Source: Anastrepha obliqua
Lineage: Eukaryota > Arthropoda > Insecta > Diptera > Tephritidae
Assembly: GCF_027943255.1 (NCBI RefSeq)
Contig: NC_072896.1
Coordinates: 6,014,001-6,078,000 of the forward strand
Reading direction: 5' to 3'
DNA: 64,000 nucleotides
Of the stretch, positions 36,976-47,300 are shown in pieces. The first letter of the stretch is position 1; every line of letters starts with the position of its first letter. Position numbers and translations under genes: made by a program. The notes beneath the pieces are model-generated. The model was not told where the DNA came from. It searched no databases and saw nothing but the letters and a program-made list of their open reading frames with translations.

Positions 36976-38320
36976 TTCCTAGCCAGTGCTTGTGCGTCCT
37001 ATCATATAAAGTGCTATCCATTCCTGTGTCGGATTTATTGGTATTGCCTTGCGGTAATTTGTGCCGTTGCTACGGTCCTGGAATCGCTGCGTTTGTGTGG
37101 CTGATAAATGCTCGGAGTAGTGCGCGTTGTTGCTACGGTTTGTGTCCGGGTTTACTTACACCGGTCGACCCTTCTCCGTTCTTTGTAAATTTTGCCTATT
37201 TCTATTCTCTGCAAATGTTGTTAATTTATATTATTTAGATATATATTCTTTCTCTCTCTCACATTCCCTCTCGGATCTCTCCCTCTTTCTTTTTCTGCCT
37301 TAAAAGTTTCCCTTCTGTTATGTGTACTAAGCTGCACGCACTTTTTTTTAATTTAATTAAAAAGTTATTCAAAAACAAAATTATTTTATTAATTTTACGC
37401 CATATGATGTATTACAGCGTACAAATTGTTTTGAACTACACCCATTATGTAAATACCTTTTTCTTGTATCAAAGGTCAGGTTAGTAAAGGTTCATCGAAA
37501 TCGCAAAAATATTGTCAGAAGAAGACTTTAGCCAAAGGGCTGCTCTAATATGCTTTTTCACACACCCATACAAGAAGTTGCTTTGCCCTTAGACTTGAAA
37601 GTCTTAAGTGTGAAAAGTGTCACTCAAATTTTATTGAAACTGTTAGAAAGGATATATTTCCATTACTCGAAGGTAAAATGTGCTACATGTCACGAAAATC
37701 GGAAAAAACTTTTGAAGCCGGTTACTCTCAAGATCGCTTTCCCTGTACAATACAATCTCGTTTATAGATGTATTTTTCTTATATTGAGGTTGAGGTGTAT
37801 ACAAATTCCTCAAATTCAGATTTATTAGTGTTTTCTTAAAAAAGAAATGTCTCCTCGCTAACTGTTGACATTACGGAAATATTGCCAAATGCCTTTGAAA
37901 AAATGAAATGTGTCCAGGTAGCTTCTTGAAATGGAGTTTCCTATCGAGGTATGGAAATAACTTTTTAAACAGGATCTCGAGCAGAACGAAAAAAGGCAGA
38001 CCCGGGCGCCCAAACGAAGGTTTTAAAAAAGGTGTCCAACGGAGTTAAACAGATAAACAAAAATCAGCTGAACATCGCTCACCTTCACTTTTTTATAGGA
38101 TAGAAAAAGCGACACATTCGTATGAATATGCTGAGAAAAGAAAAATATAGCCCTGGAACAAGGCGGGATAAATTCGACATTATTGCGAGAAAAGAAAAAA
38201 CCTAGACGAGTGTATAGATTTTAACGATTCTAGGCAAGAATGATATAATACTCTTCCTCTTGTTGGTGTCGAAGAAGAGTAAGTGAAAGCAGTAAAAACC
38301 ACCAAACACAAGAAACAATT
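36976..38320. other. Intergenic, no gene recognised
   Basis: A pyrimidine-rich run lies at 37225-37310. No domain was recognised in any frame. Confidence 0.35.
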
Positions 38321-38322
38321 CA

Positions 38323-38634
38323 CTAGACAGGCCTAGTTTACTGGGGCGGAAAACCCTGGTCGAGAAAAACCCGTGTCATTCCGGTAACGTAGAATCAGCT
38401 GTTATGGGAATGTGTTAGATGGGTGGGTTTTAAAGGGCATATGTGAAAAGGTGGTTAGTGTCGTGTGAGGTGCCTTCACTTGCAGAACATATGTTTGGTA
38501 TGTCCACTCATCTAACACCCCTCTCCCTCTGGACCCAACCTGTCGAAACAGCATGTTTCCTGGGCTTACCTACCGGTGATATACACTACACTGATAAGCC
38601 TTTTACTACTGCTACAACAACACCAACAACCAAA
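38323..38634. mobile_element. Scrambled LINE mosaic
   Basis: Pieces of the LINE seen intact at 47292-51229. Minus strand: ORF-end sequence (like 51004-51096, containing CACACGACACTAACCACC) joined directly to the LINE 5' end (ATTCCCATAACAGC..., then CTACGTTACCGGAATGAC). Plus strand: from about 38507 the 3' end (CATCTAACACCCCTCTCCCT to a CTGCTACAACAACACC tail). So an inverted block sits next to a normal 3' end. Confidence 0.7.
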
Positions 38635-39145
38635 CACATGCAATGATCAACGACATAAAAACGCAAAAAAACTGCACTCGAAGGTATTTTTATAATTCGG
38701 GCTTTCTCACACGCGGCACTCGTTCTCATCATTTTATGTATTTAGTTTGAATGTCACAAATCACAATATTACCCAGCCATTTACTGAATTTTCACAAGCA
38801 TGCACTTTCTCTTCCTTTTATTTGTTTTGTATTAATATGGCGCATGAAGTGCGTCCCCTTGCCAAAATCGGGAAAAATAAAGTAACGGTTTTCGAAGGGC
38901 GCCGCCTCTGTATTCTATTCGCCTTGGTATATTAAGTGTCAAAAAAGAAAAAAAAACTATTTGCATAACCCAGGCATCCAGACCAAGGCAAATCTATGCA
39001 AGGTGGTGGCATTAGGGCAACAACAACATTTTTATATTAGAACTGTCAAGGGAAAGTGAAAAGAAGAATGGAATAAAGGAATAAAGGACAAATACAAATT
39101 CACAAGAAGAAAAAGAAATCAACTACTCCAAACATACCACCTTCT
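38635..39145. other. Intergenic, no gene recognised
   Basis: No recognisable element or exon. Confidence 0.4.
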
Positions 39146-40578
39146 ATGTATATATACATACGCCTTGATCCAGACCGCTATATTGCAAATTACAGGCCTG
39201 GTGTACCTCAGGGTAGTATTTTAGGACCTTTGTTATATGTTTTGTTTATTAATGATATTTGTTCGAGTTTTTCCTTCGCTAATTTTCTTCTCTATGATGA
39301 TGATCTAAAAGTCTATGCTAAAATAAGAAATTCTAGTAATTCAGCCGCCCTGCAGTCCGAGTTGAATAATTTATTTTCATAAAATCACATTTTCTAAGCT
39401 TCAAAACCCCCTTCATATCTCTTATCATATCAATTATACATATCGTGCTTCGTCCGATGTGATGAAAGATTTAGGAGATTTCTTTGATACAAAGCTTCAT
39501 TTTATCACGCATTTAACCCATCTTCGGCCGCTACAAGAATTCGACATAATTTTTCCATTTCCTTTTTAGTCAGTGCTTATAGGACCATAATCAAGAAAAA
39601 TTAAAAAAAAAAAATTCTGACCATCGGTGTTTTAGATATGGACTGGTCGAGAAATCGACCGCTGGCCAAAAACCGTCAAATATATTAAAAAAAAAATACA
39701 AAATTTATGAAAAAAATTTAGCACACGAAGTCAATTTATTTCATTTTATTTCAAATACAAATATTTTTTATTGTTTTATTGATAGAAAATTCAGTTTACA
39801 AATTTTTATGATAATCATCAAAACATTTAGTATGTAAAGGAATATTGCATTTTTTGCAAATAAAAATAGTATGTTTCTTGCAAAATTTACACCGCCAAAA
39901 TTTGTTTTCAATGCTTCTTACGACGGCGTGTACCCTTTCATTGATCCGAGGAAGGTTCGATGGACCTTCATCTCCATGCTCGTTTTCATACTCGTCCTCG
40001 TCCTTGTCGTAATTCAATAATTCTGTTGTGACTTTGGAACGAAAATCAATTTGTGACAGTGGTTTTATCTTTTCAATTTTTGCCATCATACAATGAAGTT
40101 TCCATGCATAGACCATTGCGTTACCAAGACCATTTGTCCATATTGGCCACCACCATTTTTCCTCCCCTACATATTCTATAATTTGCCACCGCATTATCAT
40201 GGAGATCCACACCACCCATGCCATGATTATACTCTTGAATAACTTTTGGCTGCGGGTTTGTTTTTTCTTCCGACAATATCTTTTGGTGCTAATAATTGGA
40301 TTGACTGTGGAGTTATTAGTTATATTATTGACTAAAGCATTATCATTCCACCGAACAGTCAATATTTCTTGCTGATGATCAAGTAGTTGGTCAAATGTCC
40401 CTCGTATTTCTTTTTTTAAATTTCTCAAAGGAGAATCGCCCATTCTATTTTCGCGTATAGTACCAGTTGCAAAAAATCGACGTTCGTTGAGAAGGCACAT
40501 TAGATGGTACGAAGAGAAAAAATTATCATAGAAAATGATGTGCTACTCAGGGTCAGATACGTTGGCAAGCAAGTCTAA

Positions 40579-40805
40579 GGGTGCGACCAGAGTGAACGCT
40601 GAAAGCCGAGCCGAGATTGTCAGTGCGATAAAGATTGTCAATGCGATAAAACTGATTACATACAAGTCAATACAAAGCAAGAGCAAAGCCGATGAGTGCG
40701 AGAAAACAGTTTCAAAGCGTTTTGCTCGCTTTTTTGGATTGTTGATGTTTACTTTTTAGAGTGCAGTTGTGTTTTTAACACACTTTTATTAGGTCGCGTT
40801 GTATG

Positions 40806-40836
<31 letters not shown>

Positions 40837-41571
40837 CGGAATCTTTGAGCTTAATTTTCACTGGCTTCTAAAAATCTGATCGACTTGAAATTTTGCACAC
40901 CTATCAATGACCGATGACAATGCAATAATTTGATAAAAGTTTTCCATTATCCTTATTAGGATTGCCAGGATTAATATTTTCTTTTTTACCTGTGGGCAAA
41001 AAGTAAGGTGAATTTGGTTGTAAAATGAAAAATCTTTATTTATTCTTGTAAATCAATTTCATCCCCTTCAAAACAATCCCCTCTCGATGAAATACACTTA
41101 TGCCAACGATTTTTCCAATCCCCGAAAAATGCCAAATAGTCCATTTCCGGTATAGCCATCAGCACCTTCTTCGATTCAGCTTTTATCTCCTCAATCGACT
41201 CGAAACGCGTTCTGCGGAGTGGCCTCTTGAGTTTTGGGAATAGCCAGAAGTCACACGGAGCCAAATCAGGCGAATACGGTGGTTGCGGAACGATATGCGT
41301 GGAATTTTTGGCGAAATGGTCACGAAGAACGAGTGCAGTGTGAGACGGTGCATTATCATGATGCAAAAACCAAGAGTATATTGTTGAAATTTAGCTGGAT
41401 ATTTACTTAAATCATTATATAAATAATGAATTCACACATGGAACAAACAGAATTTCAGCGCTGATTCTCGCATTCACTGTGTTATATACAAATTTTCTTC
41501 TCGCATGAAAATAAGCGTCAATAAGCTCGGCTCGGCTCCGCTAGGCATCAGCGCTCACTCTGCTCGCACCC
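40579..41571. mobile_element. TAA-flanked DNA element inside piggyBac
   Basis: Near-perfect 24-bp ends, beginning GGGTGCGACCAGAGTGAACG at the left and GGGTGCGAGCAGAGTGAGCG from the right (two differences in 24), flanked by TAA at 40576-40578 and 41572-41574. Removing it and one TAA restores the piggyBac reading frame (AHTV-LDLLANVSD). A 3-bp TAA/TTA target duplication is typical of PIF/Harbinger elements, so it is probably a non-autonomous member; no Harbinger transposase is present. It carries the mariner tail at 40801-41370. Confidence 0.75.
40801..41370 (-). pseudogene. mariner transposase C-terminus (copy 2)
   Basis: The minus-strand frame 41040-41366 reads [40 protein letters not shown] (last catalytic Asp in PCDF) and KNRWHKCISSRGDCFEGDEI to LQE-stop. 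The preceding half of the transposase is absent. 3' of the gene it matches 345-613 and ends in the (GTAT)n array 40801-40836. Confidence 0.85.
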
Positions 41572-43460
41572 TAAGACTGTGTGTGCGCCTAGACCAATAG
41601 TTTTACCGTAAGGGGTTGCTGCTCCCCCGTACAATGAACTAGAAAATAAGTACCCACTTTCAGAGCATAAGCACCATGTTTTAAACCCAAACCGGATTGG
41701 CTTTCCCTTGATAAACATTTTGGAGGAGTGGCGTCCAAAGTATGGAATCATCTGTTCGTCTATAGAGAGATTATGGCTAAAGACTCCAAACTGCATAAAC
41801 TTTTTGTTGAGAGCGTCAGTAATAGGACGAACCTTCGCAAAACGGTCTGTTGCGTTTAAATTCGTGTTGCCAGCGAGATGGAAAAACTGCTTAATTTTTT
41901 TAAACCGATTACGACTCATAGCCTGCTTTACAATTGGAACCCCCATGTCCGGTCGAACAGACCAGTAGTGGTCAATGTGCGGCAAAGTATGGTACCCCGA
42001 TAGGTACAATATTCCAATAAACCTACGTATTTCGATTGGCGTGATGTTAATTGGAGCATTGTGTTGGTTTGCATACTCATTTGTGAAAGTGGTAATATTT
42101 GTGATAATAGTATTATCAAAAAACAATGTAAAGAGATCATAGGGGGATTTTGAGCCTACAAAATAGTGCAATTATGTATACGTATACAAAAAGGATTGAT
42201 TGCTTACCAATTTCAGAAAACATTTCTTCCAATTTGATTGCTTCCACATTTATTGCGGTCCTTGTGTATTGAAAATCTCTGGGTTTTCGCCATATGGGAC
42301 GTGCGAAATCCGATTTACTCAAGCGAAAAACTCTAGAACTAAAAATCTTAGCGGAATGCCAACATTCCACCGCTGCATCCCTTTTAGGATATTTCCGCCC
42401 TAGTTCGATATTAGACGAATGAGAACTAGTTCGATTTGTAGGTATTTTCTAATAGTCCCGTACTATCCAATATAGGACAGGTTCGATTTTGGAGGTAAGG
42501 TACTAGTGCTGAACTAGAATTTTGGTTCACTAGTAGTGATTTCCCCTGCAGGGGTAGTACCTTTCCTATACCACAAAGATAATCACTTCCATCTCTTTCA
42601 ATAAGAAAAAAATATTGCTAGATTTTGTTCTATCCTACATGACAGTTCCTGGCCAGCGGTCGATTTCTCGACCACTAAAGTTTACGTCCATGAAACAGTA
42701 AAAATTACTCTCTTAATTTCATTCAGAATAAATTAGTAACAATTATTTGTTTTTTTGTTTTTCATTATTTTTCCATCTGCACAAAAAACACGTAAAAATA
42801 GTGATAATTTAATTCTTTTACAAAAATCTGCCCTGAATTTTTTTTTTTTTTTTAAATTATGCTCTTGAAATTAACTAAATTCCAAATTTAAAACTTGGGA
42901 AAACTGATCAATAAAAAAAATCGACCAGCTGCCGAAAATGGTTTAAATTATGCCTTTTCCAATTCACTTGCTAGGCTCGCTTTTGTTAGACGTCACTAAT
43001 CGGACTTCACTGACCCATAGCTCTTAAGATATTATACTCTGCGCTTGTTCGGTCCAAATTAGATTATGCTGCTTTTATTGGGAGACATTATCATGCAGTC
43101 CAATAAATGGAGTGGAGAGGGAAACCATCCGAAACCATCATACGAATCCCGCTGTCGTTTGATTAGTATCTTTCCATTAAGTAGCAGAGGTATTTTTCAG
43201 GCAGCATCATTTATCTTTGATCTCGTTAATGGCAAAATTTACTGCCCGGTCCTTCTAGAAAAAATACAGTTTAATGTTACTTGCAGAAGTTTTCGCCGTT
43301 GCAAGATTTTTCGCGTTTTCTTTAGTAGGACATTATATAGTGCCAATGCGCCACTCGCTACTTTGTTGTTGGACCTTAATTATTTCTCAACCCTTTTGGA
43401 TTTGGACCGTAACAAACAAAGTATTTCAAATACAATTAAAAAAATACTTTCTATGTAAGA

Positions 43461-44330
43461 AATCAAAAAATTACCTCGTATATATTTGTTATATTAGTTT
43501 CATAATTATTAACTTCGTTATAATTCAATTGTAACTTGTATAGTATATTTTTACCAATTTAATGGCTTCTTATGTTGATACTCTAATTTTACTACACTTT
43601 TTAATATTAAATATTGCAAATTTGTATTTCAGTTCTGAATCAGTTTGAATCACTTTTAAGGAATGTGATTGAAAACGTTTGCTGGGACTATTACTGCCAA
43701 ATTCCTCAATGCAGCCATTAAAATGCTCCAATTCTTCTTCTTTATATTCGCAATTTACATTCACAAACGACTAGTCTGTCTCTCTTCCTCATCGCCTTTC
43801 GTAAATATTTACAAAACTAATTAGAACTAACCATGCTGCCAGTATGTTGAATATTTCCACTCGTAAGCTCATGTATGCTATTTATTAAGAACTGTATTAA
43901 TATCATAATTTAACACATTGCTATGCACACAACTTTAATTCCGCGCCACTAATGGTTTTTGGTGTGTGAAACATCTCCGAAATTTTGCCACTTTTATAGT
44001 TTTTTTTCATGTGCAATTTCGCCGAAATAGCTGGCAAGGCCGTTGTCAATGAAATGAAGTCAAAAAACACGTCATAAAACTATTCAAAGGTAAGTTACTA
44101 AGCCAAATATCAGCCGTTAACGTAGAGGTGAGTGCCAAATATTTCGTTTTAATACATTTAGAAACAAAGAAAACTACATTAAATGCTTTTAATCTTCAGC
44201 AAAGAGATGTCATTGTGTGAAACGAGAATAGAAAAGAAATCAAACGAAAGCGGGAGCTGTGCGAAATGAAATATATTTGCATATCTAGTAACCGAATTAG
44301 CAGTTCTTCTAAAACACAAACACTTTCACA
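43461..44330. other. Fic upstream region
   Basis: No coding exon before the Fic ATG. No clear TATA box; the first exon and promoter probably lie within about 300 bp upstream of 44331, but I cannot fix them. Confidence 0.35.
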
Positions 44331-47300
44331 ATGGACAGTGTGCAAACAGCAGCAGACGTGTCTAATTCTACAAATCGCCGTCAATGTTTGCCCCATGAAT
44401 TGCGCCCCTGTAGCCTTGTAGCAACAGATGCTGTGCAAAACACAAGCAGAGCCATGTTGGCAGGCAGTGATAGCGATGCGATAATGCAGGTGCAACAACA
44501 ACAACAACGATTAGTGCATACATCCTTACTCTCCGCTAGTTTTGTGAATTTGTGCATCTTCATAGCGGGCACCAGCGTGGCTTTCTTTCTCTACGAGTTC
44601 CTTCATTTCTCTCCATATAGTGCGCTCTTGCGCCAGGCCACTAAACAACTGCAGCATTTACCTGATGAGCACTTCCTGCAGATTCGCGATGACTTCGCTC
44701 TTTATGCGACGCCTGGCGCAGGCACATTGGATTTGGACGCGTTTAAAGAAATGTATAGTAATTTGAAAGAGGATGCGAGTGCACAGGATTCGACAACGAA
44801 TGTGAAAGAGGCGCTCGATTCGCTGAAATTAGCGAAGGAGATGCGCGCATTAGGCAAAAATGATAAGGCGGAACGGTTGTATGAGCACGCTTTTGCGCTG
44901 GCGCCAAAACATCCCGAGGTGCTGCTGCGCTACGGCGAGTATCTGGAGCACAATCAACGCGATATTGTGCTGGCGGATCAGTATTACTTTCAGGTTAGTT
45001 CAATACACGAAATGCTTTCACGAAACGTATTCTAATGTATTTGTTTGCGGTAGGCGCTGATTCTGAACCCCACCAACACAGAAGCTGTGGCCAATCGTCA
45101 ACGTACCGCCGCTATTGTACAATCAATTGATGAACGCAAGCTGAAATTGCTTGACTTGAAGCGTGACGCACTCTCCGCAGTGCACGAATCAAATGCTGCA
45201 TTGAGGCGCGCCAAAAAGGAGGCTTATTTTCAACATATCTACCACTCAGTGGGCATTGAGGGCAATACTATGACATTGGCGCAGACGCGCTCTATTTTGG
45301 AGACACGCATGGCTATCGATGGCAAGTCGATTGACGAGCATAACGAAATTCTGGGTTTGGATTTGGCTATGAAGTACATCAATGCAAGTTTGGTAAATAA
45401 GTATGTAAAATATTTTAGAGAAAATTTGAGGTTTCAAAAATTTAACAAAAATTTGTTTTACATTTTTTCATTAGAATGGAAATAACTTTAAAAGATATTT
45501 TAGAAATACACAGACGTGTGCTGGGTCATGTTGACCCGATTGAGGGCGGAGAATTTCGGCGTACACAAGTTTACGTTGGCGGCCATGTTCCACCTGGTCC
45601 GGGTGATTTGGCCATACTCATGCAGCGCTTCGAGATTTGGGTGAATGCAGAGCAATCGGTTTCAATGCATCCAGTAAAGTAAGAAAGCGAAGAAAATGTG
45701 GATATGCAAGATTTTCCTATATAAATGATTACATTATAATCTAAAACAAAAACAAAACAAAAAATATTTTGAAAACAAATTTTTTCAAAAACTAATTTCT
45801 TTAGTAAATTATTTTATATTTTGTAATTTTTTTTATATTTTGTAATTTTTTTTATATTTTGTATTTTTTTTTATATTTTGTAATTTTTTTATATACTCGT
45901 ATTTTGTAATTTTTTTTTATATTTTGTAATTTTTTTTATAGCTTGTAATTTTTTTTATATTTTGTAATTTTTTTTATATTTTGTAATTTTTTTTTATATT
46001 TTGTAACTTTTTTTATTTTTTATATTTTGTAATTTTTTTTTATATTTTGTAATTTTTTTTATATTTTGTAATTTTTTTATATACTCGTATTTTGTAATTT
46101 TTTTTTATACTCGTATTTTGTAATTTTTTTATATTTTGTATAATAATTCTTTTTTAATTTTGTAATTTTTTTTTTTTATATTTTGTAATTTGTTTTTATA
46201 TTTTGTAATTTTTTTTTATATTTTGTATTTTTTTTATATTTTGTAATTTGTTTTTAATTTTGTAATTTTTTTATATGTTGTAATTTTTTTATATACTCGT
46301 ATTTTGTAATTTTTTTTATATTTTTTGTAACTTTTTTATATTTTGTTAAATTATTTTATATTTTCACGAATCTATTTCAATTTCTTTCAGACACGCCGCT
46401 TTGGCTCACTATAAACTAGTGCACATACACCCCTTCATCGATGGAAATGGCCGCACGTCGCGTCTGCTTATGAATGCATTGCTGATGCGCGCTGGGTATC
46501 CGCCCATTATTATTCCAAAGCAACAGAGGTAACTGTTCAAACTAAATATTGGGTTGGGGAAAATGTAATGTCGTGTTTTGTCAATTGAGCGCGACATTTA
46601 AACATATCTTGCGTTGTACTTATTGCATCGGGTCACACTAAACGGCGATTTGAAGACGACATTCTGCACTACAAGTGTCTCTTTGACAATGTTGTGATCG
46701 TACGTTTCAGTCTTAAGTTATAGCGCGTCAAAGATGGAGTCCACCAAGCAAGAAATTCGTCATATTTTACGTTTTTACTACCTTAGAGGTAAAAATGCAA
46801 CGAAGGCGGCGGCAAAAATTTGTGAAGTTTATGGGCCTGATACTGTAACGATGCACACAGCACAGCGTTGGTTCGATCGATTTCGTGCTGGTGTAGTAGA
46901 TGTCGAAGATGCACCTCGTACTGGTAGGCCAATCGTTGTAGATACTGATAAAATCGTTGAAATTATCCAAAGAGACCGGCATGTGAGCATTCGCTCGATT
47001 AGTCAGGAACTAGGTGTAGACCACAAAACCGTTTGGAACCATTTGCAGAAGATTGGATTCCAAAAAAAGCTGGATGTTTGGGTGCCACACGTGTTGACGC
47101 AAAAAAATCTCTTGGACCGAATCAACGCTGGCGATTCTCTGCTGAAACGGAACGAACTTGACCCATTTTTGAAGCGGATGGTGACTGGCGATGAAAAGTT
47201 GATCACTTACGACAACGCCAGTCGAAAAAGTACGTAGTCGAGAAGCGGCAAGCCGGCCCAAACCATCGCTATCGCCCGGATCGACCACCAGCATTCCCAT

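Larger units (their letters stand above)
39605..42943 (-). mobile_element. piggyBac transposon, inactive, itself interrupted
   Basis: TTAA flanks at 39601-39604 and 42944-42947 (a second TTAA at 42713-42716 is an alternative right edge). Without the nested element this leaves about 2.34 kb, close to a normal piggyBac. Inverted subterminal copies of TGGTCGAGAAATCGACCGCT occur at about 39643 and 42655-42680. The transposase on the minus strand has DDE_Tnp_1_7 blocks FIGILYLSGYHTLPHIDHYW, LSIDEQMIPYFGRHS (first Asp), IFYDNFFSSYHL (second Asp), KWWWPIW, and a C-terminal Cys-rich finger (CRCKFCKKHT-like, CKKCNIPLHTKC). There is a candidate 52-nt intron at 42156-42207, an in-frame TAG just before HIIFYDN and a frameshift at MGGVDLHD. 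Confidence 0.8.
39146..43460 (+). mobile_element. LINE relic split by a piggyBac insertion
   Basis: 5' half (39190-39590): RT blocks GVPQGSILGPLLYVLFINDI and LLYDDDLKVY (YADD decayed to YDDD). 3' half resumes near 42990: IALKILYSALVRSKLDYAAF, then PSYESRCRLISIFPLSSR and FIFDLVNGKIYCPVLL, the conserved C-terminal region after the RT of CR1/jockey-like LINEs. The two halves fit across the piggyBac at 39605-42943 with only a few codons unaccounted for. Frameshifts and stops throughout. Confidence 0.75.

Noticed and set aside
36775..37238. Overlapping plus-strand frames of 109 and 115 codons
   Set aside because: They span repeat words in multiple frames and show no domain; likely chance.
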